A stretch of DNA of 64,000 nucleotides. Origin: an uncultured Sphingomonas sp. (GTDB lineage: Bacteria; Pseudomonadota; Alphaproteobacteria; Sphingomonadales; Sphingomonadaceae). Shown here piece after piece: positions 42,591 through 51,420 of the stretch. How positions within the stretch are numbered: position 1 is the first letter of the stretch; each line of letters opens with the position of its first letter. Both the position numbers and the translations under genes were made by a program. Location: contig CAJYLV010000016.1 in the NCBI GenBank assembly GCA_913776255.1, positions 1 to 64,000 of the forward strand, written 5' to 3'. The notes under the pieces are model-generated. The model searched no databases and was not told where the DNA came from. It saw nothing but the letters and a program-made list of their open reading frames with translations.

Positions 42591-44135
42591 TCAATCCGCC
42601 GCGACCGGCCCGTGTTGCGGCTTCGGGCGGCGGCAGAGCCAGATCGGCACGATCAGCACCGCCGCGAGCCATGCCGACAGCCGGAACAGGTCGGTCGAGG
42701 ACAGCAGATACGCCTGCCCGACCATCTGGCGCGTCACCGCGGCGGCGGCTTGCTGGGTCGTCATGCCCAGCTTGGCCAGATTCTCCGCCGCCATCTGCCA
42801 ACCCATCCCGTTGCCGATCGCCTCCGCGAGCCGCGACTGGTGGAGCGCCTCGCGGCGGTCCCACGCCGTCGAGATCAACGATGCAGCGAACCCGCCCGCG
42901 ACGATCCGGCCGAAGTTCGAGATGCCGGTCGCCGAGGGGATCTTCTCGGGCGGGATGCCGTCGAGCAGGATCGTCAGCATCGCGAGGAAGAAGGTCGCCA
43001 TCGACACGCCCTGCACCAGGAGCGGCAGCATCAGGTCGACGAACGTCGCCTGCGTCGTGAAGCCCGAGCGCATCCAGTAGCTGATCGCGAAGCCGGCGAA
43101 GGCGACGGTGGCGAGGATGCGCGCGTCGATCTTGCCCGACAGCCGCGCGATCAGCGGCGTCAGGACCACCGCGACCAGTCCGCTGGGCGCGGCGACCAGC
43201 CCGGCCCAGGTCGCGGTGTAGCCCATCTGCGTCTGGAGCCAGAGCGGCAGGATCAGGATGTTGGCGAAGAACACCGCATAGCCGAGCGAGAAGGCGAGAT
43301 TGCCGATCCAGAAGTTGCGGCGCGCGAACAGCGTCAGGTCGACGGTCGGGTTGGCGTCGGTCAGCTCCCAGATCACCCAGGCGACGAAGCCGATGATCGC
43401 AACGATCGACAGCACGACGATCAGCGGATCGTTGAACCAGTCGGCATTCTTGCCGAGGTCGAGCATCACCTGCAACGACCCGACCCACAGCACCAGCAGC
43501 CCGAGCCCGACGGTGTCGATCGGCAATTGCGCGGTCGGCGTCTCGCGGTCGCGCAGCCGCGTCCAGCAGATGAACGCGGTGACGATCCCGAAGGGGACGT
43601 TGATCAGGAAGATCCACGACCAGTGATAATTGTCGGAAATGTAGCCGCCGAGGATCGGCCCCATGATCGGCGCGACCAGGGTCGTCATCGACCAGATGCC
43701 GAGGGCCGTCGAGCGCTTGTCGGACGGGAAGATCGCGATCAACAGCGCCTGGCTGCCCGGCATCATCGGCCCCGACACCGCGCCCTGCATGACGCGGAAC
43801 AGGATCAGCGACGGCAGGTCCCAGGCGATCCCGCACAGGAACGAGGCGAGCGTGAACAGCGCCACCGACGTGCAGAAGACGCGCACCACGCCGAAGCGCC
43901 GCATCAGCCAGCCGGTCAGCGGCACCGCGACGCCGTTGGCGACCGCGAAGGCGGTGACGACCCAGGTCGAATTGTCGCTGGAGACGCCGAGGTTGCCGGC
44001 GATCGTCGGCAGCGAGACGTTGGCGATCGTCGAGTCGAGCACCATCATGAAGGTGCCGAGCGCCAGCGCCAGCGCGGTGATGCCGAGCCGGGCGCCGGTG
44101 AGCGGCGGCGGGCCGGACGGGGGTGCGCTAGCCAT
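42591..44135 (-). CDS. emrB: DHA2-family MFS multidrug efflux transporter, EmrB-like
   Basis: The 514-residue inner-membrane drug/H+ antiporter has about 14 helices and the DHA2 signatures: LDSTIANVSLPTIAG in helix 1, GWLMRRFGVVRVF in the loop 2-3, and GPILGGYISDNYHWSWIF in motif C. With EmrA and an outer-membrane channel it forms a tripartite pump that expels hydrophobic drugs or uncouplers. It is separated from emrA by 264 bases that hold two repeat elements, an unusual break within this operon type. Confidence 0.92.
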   Translation of the reverse strand: MASAPPSGPPPLTGARLGITALALALGTFMMVLDSTIANVSLPTIAGNLGVSSDNSTWVVTAFAVANGVAVPLTGWLMRRFGVVRVFCTSVALFTLASFLCGIAWDLPSLILFRVMQGAVSGPMMPGSQALLIAIFPSDKRSTALGIWSMTTLVAPIMGPILGGYISDNYHWSWIFLINVPFGIVTAFICWTRLRDRETPTAQLPIDTVGLGLLVLWVGSLQVMLDLGKNADWFNDPLIVVLSIVAIIGFVAWVIWELTDANPTVDLTLFARRNFWIGNLAFSLGYAVFFANILILPLWLQTQMGYTATWAGLVAAPSGLVAVVLTPLIARLSGKIDARILATVAFAGFAISYWMRSGFTTQATFVDLMLPLLVQGVSMATFFLAMLTILLDGIPPEKIPSATGISNFGRIVAGGFAASLISTAWDRREALHQSRLAEAIGNGMGWQMAAENLAKLGMTTQQAAAAVTRQMVGQAYLLSSTDLFRLSAWLAAVLIVPIWLCRRPKPQHGPVAAD

Positions 44136-44151
44136 TGCCGGAGTCCCCTAC

Positions 44152-44226
44152 CGTCATCCCCGCGAAGGGGGGAGTCCAGACATGTTGACGGTTTGGCTGG
44201 AGTCCCGAGGATCGAGCGGGATGACG
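44152..44226. repeat. Inverted intergenic repeat, family D
   Basis: The left arm CCGTCATCCCCGCGAAGG and the right arm end GAGCGGGATGACGAG are partly complementary, with an inner GGGGGGAGTCCAGAC opposite CTGGAGTCCC. It lies in the emrA-emrB gap, directly next to a family B element. Confidence 0.65.
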
Positions 44227-44239
44227 AGAGATCAACTCA

Positions 44240-44339
44240 CCCCTCCCCTTCAGGGGAGGGGCCAGGGGGTGGGGGACTCTTGCGATTCTGATGTTCGGGG
44301 ATAGGCCCCACCCCAACCCCTCCCCTGAAGGGGAGGGGC
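44240..44339. repeat. GC-rich double-hairpin repeat, family B, copy 3
   Basis: Arms CCCCTCCCCTTCAGGGGAGG and CCCCTCCCCTGAAGGGGAGG are identical to copy 1; the spacer differs. It lies inside the marR-nodT-emrA-emrB gene string. A further palindromic remnant (CCCCTGCGGGGGAATGAC) follows near 44370-44390. Confidence 0.88.
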
Positions 44340-44399
44340 TTGACCGATGCGCCAGAAGCGCTGGATTTTCCCCTGCGGGGGAATGACGAAGAGGCAAGC

Positions 44400-45569
44400 T
44401 CACCGGTTCGCCGCCACGATCCGGCGGATCGCGGCCTCGACCTGCGGGTCGGTGCCGGTCGTCGTGTCGCCCTGATAGGGCGTCGTCGCGGCCTGCGCGA
44501 GCTGCGGCCCGCGCGTGTCGGCGGTGTCGATCGTCGCCTTCACCGAGAGGCCGACGCGCAGCGGATGCGCGCGCAATTCACGCGGATCGAGCGCGATGCG
44601 GACCGGCAGGCGCTGGACGATCTTGATCCAGTTGCCGCTGGCGTTCTGCGGCGGGAGCAATGCGAAGGCGTTGCCGCTGCCCGCCGACAGGCCGACGACG
44701 CGGCCGTGGAACTTGACGTCGCCGCCGTACATGTCGGAGGTCAGCGCGACCGGTTGGCCGATGCGGACATCCTTGAGCTGCGTCTCGCGGAAATTGGCGT
44801 CGACCCACACGCGGTCGAGCGGGACGATCGCCATCAGCGGCGTGCCGGCGTTGACCTGCTGCCCGACCTGTACGGTGCGCTGCGCGACCACGCCCGCGAT
44901 CGGCGCGGTCATGTGCATGTGGCTGCGCGTGATCGCGGCGCGACGATAGGCGGCGATCGCGCTGAGCACCGCGGGGTTGGTGTTCACGTCGGTGCCCTGC
45001 ACGGTCGCCTGCGCCTGTCGCCGCTGTTCCTGCGCGAGGCGGAGGTTGGCCTGCGCGACCTTCACCGCATCGGCAGCGTGCGACAGTTCCTCGCCCGACA
45101 CCGCGCCCTGCGCCGCGGCCGAGCGGCGGCGCGCATAATCGGCCTGCGTGCGTGACAATTCGGCCTGCGCCTGGACGATCCCGGCATCGCTCTGCCCGAC
45201 GCGCGTGAAGTCGGCGCGCGTGCTGCGGACCGCACGCGCCAGCTCGGCGGCGGCGGCGGCGACGTTGACGTCGGCGGTGGTCGGATCGAGGTCGATCAGC
45301 GGCTGCCCGGCCTGCACCGCCTGGGTGTTGTCGGCGCGCAGCGCGGTGACGGTGCCCGGATCGCGCGCGGTGACCGCGACCACGTCACCCGCGACATAGG
45401 CGTCGTCGGTTTCCTGCTCGGGCGGGCTGAAGAAGAAGTGCATCACCGCCCAGACGATCGCCGCAATCGCGACGAGGATTGCGAGGATCGTGAGCGCACG
45501 GCGGCGCGCGGCGGGCTTGCCGGCGGGAGCAGGCGCGGGCGTGGGAGCGGGGGTGGCGGTGTCGGTCAT
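44400..45569 (-). CDS. emrA: HlyD/EmrA-type membrane fusion protein
   Basis: The 389-residue periplasmic adaptor has one N-terminal membrane helix (about residues 25-47, ALTILAILVAIAAIVWAVMH), a biotinyl-lipoyl-like domain starting VAVTARDPGTVTAL, a long helical hairpin rich in Ala/Gln/Arg and the GVVAQRTVQVGQQVNAGTPL return strand. It links EmrB to the outer-membrane channel. A Pro/Ala-rich cytosolic tail precedes the helix. Its ATG overlaps the nodT stop (ATGA). Confidence 0.93.
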   Translation of the reverse strand: MTDTATPAPTPAPAPAGKPAARRRALTILAILVAIAAIVWAVMHFFFSPPEQETDDAYVAGDVVAVTARDPGTVTALRADNTQAVQAGQPLIDLDPTTADVNVAAAAAELARAVRSTRADFTRVGQSDAGIVQAQAELSRTQADYARRRSAAAQGAVSGEELSHAADAVKVAQANLRLAQEQRRQAQATVQGTDVNTNPAVLSAIAAYRRAAITRSHMHMTAPIAGVVAQRTVQVGQQVNAGTPLMAIVPLDRVWVDANFRETQLKDVRIGQPVALTSDMYGGDVKFHGRVVGLSAGSGNAFALLPPQNASGNWIKIVQRLPVRIALDPRELRAHPLRVGLSVKATIDTADTRGPQLAQAATTPYQGDTTTGTDPQVEAAIRRIVAANR

Positions 45570-47032
45570 CGGGCAGCGTCCTGAACGGGGTCGAAGCCGC
45601 CGCCGAGCGCGGTGGCGAGTTGCGCGCGCGCGGCGAGCGCGTCGATGGAGAGGCTGGCGTCGGCCAGCTCGGCGTCGAGCAGGCGGACGTCGTTGTCGAC
45701 CAGATCGAGCCGGCTGTTGAGCCCGCTGGCGACGCGGATTGTGTTGAGGCGGTTGGTTTCCGCGAAGCCGGCGGTCACTTCGCGCTGGCGGAGACGCGTG
45801 GCGTCGGTGGCGCGGACCTGCGCGATCGCGTCGGCGACCTGCCGCGCGGCGGTGACCACCGCGTCATTATATTGCGCGGTCGCGACGTCGAGCGCGGCGG
45901 TGGCGCCGGCCAGATCGGCGCGGCGCCGCCCGCTGTCGAACAGCGGCAGGTGGAAGGCCGCGCCGCCGCCCGCGGTGCCGGAGTCGAGATCGACGAAATT
46001 GCCGAACCCGATCGCCTGCAGCCCGACCAGCGCCGACAGGTTGATGTTGGGATAGAAGGCGCGGCGCGCGACCTGGCGCTCGGCCCCGGCGGCGGCGATC
46101 CGCGCCTGTGCCGCGGCGATGTCGGCGCGGCGCGCGAGCAGGTCGGCGGGGATCGCGGCCGGGACCGGCAGCGCGGTGTCGGTCGCGAGATGCGTCGCGC
46201 CGATCGTCGCGGCATAGTCGCTGCCGCGCCCGGCGAGCGCCGCCAGCGCGTTGGTGGCGAGCACGCGCGCCGCCTGCGCCTGCACCAGGGCGAGCCGCGC
46301 CTGCGCGAGCAGCGTCCCGGCGGCGGTGACGTCAATCTTGCTGGCGAGCTGGCTGCGCTCACGCGCCTGCACCAGCGACAGCGAGCCCTCGCGCGTCTTG
46401 ATCGTGCGCGCGGCGATCGCGGCGCGGCGCTCGGCGCGCGCGACCTCGACGTAATTCTGCACCACCGCGCCGGCGAGCATCAGCCGTGCGGCGGCGACGT
46501 CATAGCCGGCGGCGCGGGTCTGTGCCGCGGCGGCCTCGATCGCGGCCTTTTGCCGGCCGAAAAGGTCGAGGTTCCACGACAGCCCGGCCTGTGCGGTGCC
46601 GAGCGCGCGGACCGTGCCGGCATAGGGCGGCGGGATCGTGTAATTGCCCGACAGCCGCGTGCCCTGCAGCTGCGCATCGGCATCGACCGACGGGCGACGC
46701 TCGGCATCCTGTCGTTCGAGCGCGGCCTGCGCCTGCCGCACGCGCGCCGCGGCGATGTCGAGCGACGGATTGCCGGCGAGCGCGTCGGCGACCAGCCGGT
46801 CGAGCTGCGGATCGCCGATCGCATGCCACCAGTCGGGGGCGAGCTGCACCGACGGGCCGGCGAGCGCGAGGGCGGCCGGGGTCTTCGCCTCGACCGCGGT
46901 GTGCGAGGCCGGGGCGGCGCAGCCGGCGAACAGCAGCGCCACCGCCGCGGCGAGCCCGGCGCGGGCGCGCGCGAGGCTGCACAAGGCGCGCGGCGGCGGC
47001 GCGGCGCGCGAGGCGGGCGGGGTCAGGGGCAT
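45566..47032 (-). CDS. Outer-membrane efflux lipoprotein, NodT/OprM family
   Basis: This 488-residue TolC-like channel subunit has a lipoprotein signal (lipobox FAGC, cysteine near residue 33) and two OEP repeats with the landmarks WWHAIGDPQLDRLV, NPSLDIAAARVRQAQA, GLSWNLDLFGRQKA and IPADLLARRADIAAAQ. The ATG at 47032 lies 10 bases inside the end of marR. The same frame is open further upstream across marR but that part is not coding. It provides the outer-membrane exit for the EmrAB pump. Confidence 0.93.
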   Translation of the reverse strand: MPLTPPASRAAPPPRALCSLARARAGLAAAVALLFAGCAAPASHTAVEAKTPAALALAGPSVQLAPDWWHAIGDPQLDRLVADALAGNPSLDIAAARVRQAQAALERQDAERRPSVDADAQLQGTRLSGNYTIPPPYAGTVRALGTAQAGLSWNLDLFGRQKAAIEAAAAQTRAAGYDVAAARLMLAGAVVQNYVEVARAERRAAIAARTIKTREGSLSLVQARERSQLASKIDVTAAGTLLAQARLALVQAQAARVLATNALAALAGRGSDYAATIGATHLATDTALPVPAAIPADLLARRADIAAAQARIAAAGAERQVARRAFYPNINLSALVGLQAIGFGNFVDLDSGTAGGGAAFHLPLFDSGRRRADLAGATAALDVATAQYNDAVVTAARQVADAIAQVRATDATRLRQREVTAGFAETNRLNTIRVASGLNSRLDLVDNDVRLLDAELADASLSIDALAARAQLATALGGGFDPVQDAAR

Positions 47033-47484
47033 GGCACATTGTCCTCCAGCGTGCGGCGCAGCTTCTGCATCTGCGCGATCAGCGTCTCGATCTCGGTGTC
47101 GGTCCAGCCGGTGAAGCAGCGGTTCCAATGGTCGATCACCATGTCGCGGCAGCGGAAGGTCGCGGCGCGCCCTGCGGGAGTCAGCGACAGATGCACCACG
47201 CGCCGGTCGTCGGCGGAGCGGGTCCGCTCGACCAGCCCCTTCTCCTCCAGCGTGTCGATCAGCCGCGTCATCGCGCCCTTGTCGTGCGACATGCCGCGCG
47301 CCAGCGCCGCGCAGGTCGGCGCCTCGCCGTGGTGGATCGTCATCATCGCCGACCATTGCGAGGTGTTGAGTTCCTCGTCCGCCAGCATGCGGTCGAGCAG
47401 CGCCGTCATCGTCTGGTTACACGTCTTGATGAGGTAACCGATCGAGCGATCCGGCGTGTAGGTCTCGGGATCGTAGAAGCTCAT
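47023..47484 (-). CDS. MarR-family transcriptional repressor of the efflux operon
   Basis: The 153-residue winged-helix protein shows NTSQWSAMMTIHHGEAPTCA, the recognition helix region MSHDKGAMTRLIDTLEEKGLV and the wing RSADDRRVVHLSLTPAG, typical of MarR/EmrR dimers released from DNA by phenolic or hydrophobic ligands. The start is uncertain: ATG at 47484, 47496 or 47505, or TTG at 47520. I prefer 47484 because the 14-bp palindrome GTTGCCATGGCAAC then falls just upstream as a probable operator. It overlaps nodT by 10 bases. Confidence 0.9.
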   Translation of the reverse strand: MSFYDPETYTPDRSIGYLIKTCNQTMTALLDRMLADEELNTSQWSAMMTIHHGEAPTCAALARGMSHDKGAMTRLIDTLEEKGLVERTRSADDRRVVHLSLTPAGRAATFRCRDMVIDHWNRCFTGWTDTEIETLIAQMQKLRRTLEDNVPCP

Positions 47485-47488
47485 GACC

Positions 47489-47502
47489 GTTGCCATGGCA
47501 AC
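47489..47502. promoter_or_regulatory. Perfect 14-bp palindrome, candidate MarR operator
   Basis: GTTGCCATGGCAAC reads the same on both strands and lies 5 bases before the preferred marR start codon. MarR proteins bind such symmetric sites of this size and repress their own operon, so it may be the operator of marR-nodT-emrA-emrB. Confidence 0.5.
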
Positions 47503-47646
47503 CATTGCCGGGGCAGTCAACGACTTTGTTTCGTAACATTGCCGGATCGGGTCAGTGTCACATCCGGGTCAGTCGTCGCGCTTGCGGCGCTTGCGCCGCT
47601 CGCTATGGTTTCGCGCGACACTTCATTTTCCCCGGGAGCATCGACG

Positions 47647-50487
47647 TTGGCTTATCGCGCATTCCTGGCCGCCGGTTCGGCGCTGGCGGCTTTGACGACC
47701 CCCGTGCTGGCGCAGAATGGCCCGGCCGCCGCGCCCGCGCCGGTGTCGCAGCTGGTGAAGGCGGTCGACATCCCATACCAGCAGTTCACGCTGAAGAACG
47801 GGCTGCGCGTGATCGTCCATACCGACCGCAAGGCGCCGATCGTCGCGGTCAGCGTCTGGTATGACGTCGGGTCGAAGCATGAGCCGAAGGGCAAGACCGG
47901 CTTCGCGCATCTGTTCGAGCATCTGATGTTCAACGGCAGCGAAAATGCGCCGGGCGACTTCTTCGAGCCGCTGCAACAGGTCGGCGCGACCGATTTCAAC
48001 GGCACGACCTATTTCGACCGCACCAATTATTTCGAGACGGTGCCGACCGCGGCGCTGGAACGTGCACTGTTCCTCGAGTCGGATCGCATGGGCTATCTGA
48101 CCGGCGCGATCACGCAGGGCGTGCTCGACGAGCAGCGCGGTGTGGTGCAGAACGAGAAGCGGCAGGGCGACAACCAGCCGTACGGCCTGCTCCGCTACAA
48201 GGCGACCGAGGGGCTGTTCCCGGCGACGCACCCTTATGGCCACACCACGATCGGCTCGATGGCCGATCTGGACCAGGCGAGCCTCGCCGACGTCAAGAAC
48301 TGGTTCAAGAGCCACTACGGCCCGAACAATGCGGTGCTGGTGCTGGCCGGCGACGTCGATGTCGCGACTGCAAAGCCGTTGGTCGAGAAGTATTTCGGCG
48401 CGATCGCCGCCGGCCCGAAGAGCGTCGCGCCGCCCGCGCCGATCCCGGCGTCGCTGCCCGGGCCGGCCAAGGAAGTGATGAAGGACCGCGTCGCCGCGAC
48501 CCTCATCATGAAGGAATGGGCGGTGCCTGGCCTCAACGACAAGGACGCCGCCTCGCTGGAGGTCGCCGCCGGGGTGCTCGGCGGGCTCGCCAGCTCGCGG
48601 CTGAGCAATGTGCTGGTCAAGGGCGAGAAGCTCGCGGTGCAGGCGTCCGCCGAATATGAATCGTTCGCGCAGGTCGGCACGTTCCAGATCACCACTTTGG
48701 TTCGCCCCGGCGTCGATGCCGCGACCGTCTCGGCGCGGATCGACCAGCTGGTCGCCGACTTCATCAAGAACGGCCCGACCGCCGACGAGGTCAATCGCTA
48801 CGTCACCAGCACCGTGTCCGGCCGTATCGACGGGCTGGAAGCAGTCGGCGGGTTCGGCGGCAAGGCGGTCGCGCTGGCCGAGGGCGCGCTCTATTCCAAC
48901 GATCCCGGCTTCTACAAGAAGCAGCTCGCCGAACTGGCGGCGCAGACCCCGGCGACCGTGAAGGCGGCGGCGGCCAAATGGCTGACGCGCCCGTCCTACC
49001 AGCTCGACATCGTCAACGGCGATCGCGACGCCTATGCCGAATCGAAGGCGATGCCGCCGGCCAAGGTGGTCGAGGCGCCCGAGCAGCCGGCGAAAGGCAC
49101 GCGCGGCCCGATCCCGGCGGTCGGCGAGGTCGCCGGCCTGTCGTTCCCGGCCGTCGAGCGGACGCGCCTGTCGAACGGGATCGAGCTGGTCTATGCCAAT
49201 CGCGCGGTGGTGCCGATCACGCAGGCGGTGCTGAGCTTCGATGCCGGCGTCGCCGCCGATGTCGCGGACAAGCTGGGCACGCAGCAGCTGACGCTGGCGA
49301 TGATGGACGAGGGCACCACGCGGCTGAACTCGATCCAGATCGCCGAGGCGCGCGAGCGGCTGGGCGCGTCGATTTCGAGCGGGAGCAGCCCGGATCGCAC
49401 GACGCTGTCGCTGCGCGTGCCGAGCGCCAATCTCGCCGCGGGGGCGGATCTGTGGGCGGGCATCGCGCGCACCCCGGCCTTCCCGGAGAGCGAGCTGGCG
49501 CGCGTCAAGTCGCAGCAACTCGCCGAGATCGCGCAGGAGCTGACCAGCCCGCAGGGGCTGGTGCAGCGCGTGCTGCCCAAGCTGGTGGCGCCGAACTCGC
49601 CTTATGCCAAGGCGCAGGGATCGGGCGATGCGGCGGCGGTGCAGGGGCTTTCCCGCGCCGCGCTGATCGCGTTCCAGCAGGCGTGGCTGCGCCCCGACAA
49701 GGCGAAGATCTTCGTCGTCTCCGACCGTCCGCTCGCCGAGATCCGGCAGGTGATGGAGGCGCGCTTCGGTGACTGGAAGCCGGCCGGCGCGGCGGGCAGC
49801 AAGGCGTTTCCGCCGGCGGTCGCGGCGGTGTCGCCGCGGATCGTGCTGGTCGACCGTCCCGCCAGCCCGCAGTCGATGATCGCGGCGGGCGTGCAGACCG
49901 GGCTGAAGGGCACCGACGACCTGCTCCCGGTGCAGGTCGGCAACGATGCGCTGGGCGGCAGCTTCCTCGGCCGGCTCAACATGGACCTGCGCGAGGACAA
50001 GCATTGGTCCTACGGCGTGCGCGGCAGCTTCAGCCGCAACGCCGAGGCGGCACCCTATGTGATGTACGCGCCGGTGCAGGCCGACCAGACCGGCCCGTCG
50101 GTGGCGGCGCTCCGTTCGGACGTGACCGAATTCCTGACCAGCAAACCCATGACGCAGGAGGAGTTCGCGCGCGCGATCAACGCCGGCACCCGCTCGCTGT
50201 CGGGAAATTTCGAAACCTCGGAAGACGTGCTGTCGGCGATGCAGTCGAACGATCTCTACAAGCGCCCCGATGACTATTACGCCACGATCACACAGAAATA
50301 TCGTGCGCTGACGCTGCCGCAGGTGAATGCGGCGACGAAGGCGGCGATCGATCCGGCGAAGTTCGTGTGGGTTGTGGTCGGCGAGGCGGCGAAGGTGAAG
50401 CCGCAGCTTGACTCGCTGGGCCTGCCGGTCGAGGTCATCCCGGCTGCCGCGGTGGCCGGAACGCCTCCGGCGCCCGCCGCCAAGTAA
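47647..50487 (+). CDS. Secreted M16 (pitrilysin-family) zinc protease
   Basis: The 946-residue exported protease has a signal peptide (about residues 1-23, TTPVLAQ) and two tandem M16 halves. The inverted zinc motif HxxEH is His88-Leu-Phe-Glu91-His92 in the first half, with the distal glutamate in VVQNEKRQGDN; the second half, starting LSNGIELVYANRAVV, lacks the motif, as is usual. TTG 47647 is chosen: GGGAG ends 8 bases before it and the signal peptide follows. ATG 47605 in the same frame is the alternative. It degrades peptides in the periplasm. Confidence 0.9.
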   Translation: MAYRAFLAAGSALAALTTPVLAQNGPAAAPAPVSQLVKAVDIPYQQFTLKNGLRVIVHTDRKAPIVAVSVWYDVGSKHEPKGKTGFAHLFEHLMFNGSENAPGDFFEPLQQVGATDFNGTTYFDRTNYFETVPTAALERALFLESDRMGYLTGAITQGVLDEQRGVVQNEKRQGDNQPYGLLRYKATEGLFPATHPYGHTTIGSMADLDQASLADVKNWFKSHYGPNNAVLVLAGDVDVATAKPLVEKYFGAIAAGPKSVAPPAPIPASLPGPAKEVMKDRVAATLIMKEWAVPGLNDKDAASLEVAAGVLGGLASSRLSNVLVKGEKLAVQASAEYESFAQVGTFQITTLVRPGVDAATVSARIDQLVADFIKNGPTADEVNRYVTSTVSGRIDGLEAVGGFGGKAVALAEGALYSNDPGFYKKQLAELAAQTPATVKAAAAKWLTRPSYQLDIVNGDRDAYAESKAMPPAKVVEAPEQPAKGTRGPIPAVGEVAGLSFPAVERTRLSNGIELVYANRAVVPITQAVLSFDAGVAADVADKLGTQQLTLAMMDEGTTRLNSIQIAEARERLGASISSGSSPDRTTLSLRVPSANLAAGADLWAGIARTPAFPESELARVKSQQLAEIAQELTSPQGLVQRVLPKLVAPNSPYAKAQGSGDAAAVQGLSRAALIAFQQAWLRPDKAKIFVVSDRPLAEIRQVMEARFGDWKPAGAAGSKAFPPAVAAVSPRIVLVDRPASPQSMIAAGVQTGLKGTDDLLPVQVGNDALGGSFLGRLNMDLREDKHWSYGVRGSFSRNAEAAPYVMYAPVQADQTGPSVAALRSDVTEFLTSKPMTQEEFARAINAGTRSLSGNFETSEDVLSAMQSNDLYKRPDDYYATITQKYRALTLPQVNAATKAAIDPAKFVWVVVGEAAKVKPQLDSLGLPVEVIPAAAVAGTPPAPAAK

Positions 50488-50498
50488 GGAGTAAAAAG

Positions 50499-50798
50499 AT
50501 GGCCGGAGTGGATGGTACCTACGATTGCACGGTGAAGTCGCCGCTCGGCGATCAGAAGCTGACGCTGACCGTCACGCAGTCGGGCGATGCGTTCACCGGC
50601 CAGGCGTCGGGCGCGATGGGCGCGTCGGACGTCAACGGCACCGTCGACGGCAACACGCTGGCGTGGAAGCAGCAGATGACGGTGCCGATGCCGATGACGC
50701 TCGACATCACCGCGACGGTCGACGGCGACACGATCACCGGCAGCGTCGGCGCCGGTGCGTTCGGCAGCTTCCCCCTCTCGGGAACCCGCACCGCCTGA
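50499..50798 (+). CDS. Small conserved-looking beta-rich protein, unknown function
   Basis: The 99-residue protein begins MAGVDGTYDCTVKSPLGDQ and consists of alternating short beta strands rich in Thr, Gly and Asp (KLTLTVTQSGDAFTG, DVNGTVDGNTLAW, ITATVDGDTITGSVG). No signal peptide is seen. The pattern suggests a small beta-barrel or sandwich, perhaps a ligand-binding fold; I do not recognise a named family. It follows the M16 gene by 11 bases with AAGGAG before the ATG, and a strong hairpin ends the transcript. Confidence 0.75.
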   Translation: MAGVDGTYDCTVKSPLGDQKLTLTVTQSGDAFTGQASGAMGASDVNGTVDGNTLAWKQQMTVPMPMTLDITATVDGDTITGSVGAGAFGSFPLSGTRTA

Positions 50799-50827
50799 GC
50801 GCGATCACGCGCTTGTGGGGCTGACGG

Positions 50828-50859
50828 ACGGCGCGGCGGGAGCGATCCCGCCGCGCCGT
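50828..50859 (+). terminator. Perfect 14-bp stem-loop terminator-like element
   Basis: ACGGCGCGGCGGGA (50828-50841) and TCCCGCCGCGCCGT (50846-50859) pair perfectly around a GCGA loop. It lies 29 bases after the small protein gene and is the strongest hairpin noted outside the repeat families. ACTATTT follows rather than a T-run. Confidence 0.65.
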
Positions 50860-50929
50860 ACGACTATTTGGCGCTGGCAAGTCCCTGCCGCGCAAGGCAC
50901 ATCCGGCCGCAATCCAAGGGAGACAGGTC

Positions 50930-51346
50930 GTGGATGCAGGACGCAGGGAGATGATGGCGATGATGGCGATCGGCGGCGCCGGGATGGTCGGCGCGATGTC
51001 GGGCGAGGCGCAGGCGGCGGCGGCGCCGGTGCCGGCGAAGGTGGTGCATCACGTGTTCTTCTGGCTGAAGGATCCGACCTCGACCGCGGATCGCGACCGG
51101 CTGATCGCCGGGCTGCGCACGCTGGCGGCGATCCCGGTGATCCGCGCGCTGCACATCGGCGTGCCCGCCGATACCGAGGCGCGCGACGTGGTCGACGGCA
51201 GCTATCAGGTGTCGGAGCTGATGTTCTTCGACAGCGTGCCCGACCAGAAGGCGTATCAGGATCATCCGATCCACCGGAAGTTCGTCGCGGACTGCGAGCC
51301 ATTGTGGCGCAAGGTGACGGTGTACGACACGCTGCGCGTCGACTGA
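50930..51346 (+). CDS. Dabb (stress-responsive alpha/beta-barrel) domain protein with export leader
   Basis: The 138-residue protein has a leader resembling a Tat signal ([20 protein letters not shown], cleavage near AQAAAA) and a Dabb domain: [11 protein letters not shown] at the start, [17 protein letters not shown] and [19 protein letters not shown] at the end. Dabb proteins are dimeric ferredoxin-like folds, mostly cytosolic, including olivetolic-acid cyclase-like enzymes; function here is unknown. GTG 50930 is supported by AAGGGAGA six bases upstream. Export of a Dabb protein is less common. Confidence 0.82.
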   Translation: MDAGRREMMAMMAIGGAGMVGAMSGEAQAAAAPVPAKVVHHVFFWLKDPTSTADRDRLIAGLRTLAAIPVIRALHIGVPADTEARDVVDGSYQVSELMFFDSVPDQKAYQDHPIHRKFVADCEPLWRKVTVYDTLRVD

Positions 51347-51420
51347 GGCGCGCCTCGTCAACCGAGTTGCGCGGCGCGCGGCAGCTTCTACACTGACGAT
51401 AAAGGGACGGGGGGTCGTCG

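Noticed and set aside
46486..47646. An upstream extension of the M16 protease frame
   Set aside because: It crosses nodT and marR in antisense and is Arg/Ala low-complexity; the signal peptide begins at 47647.
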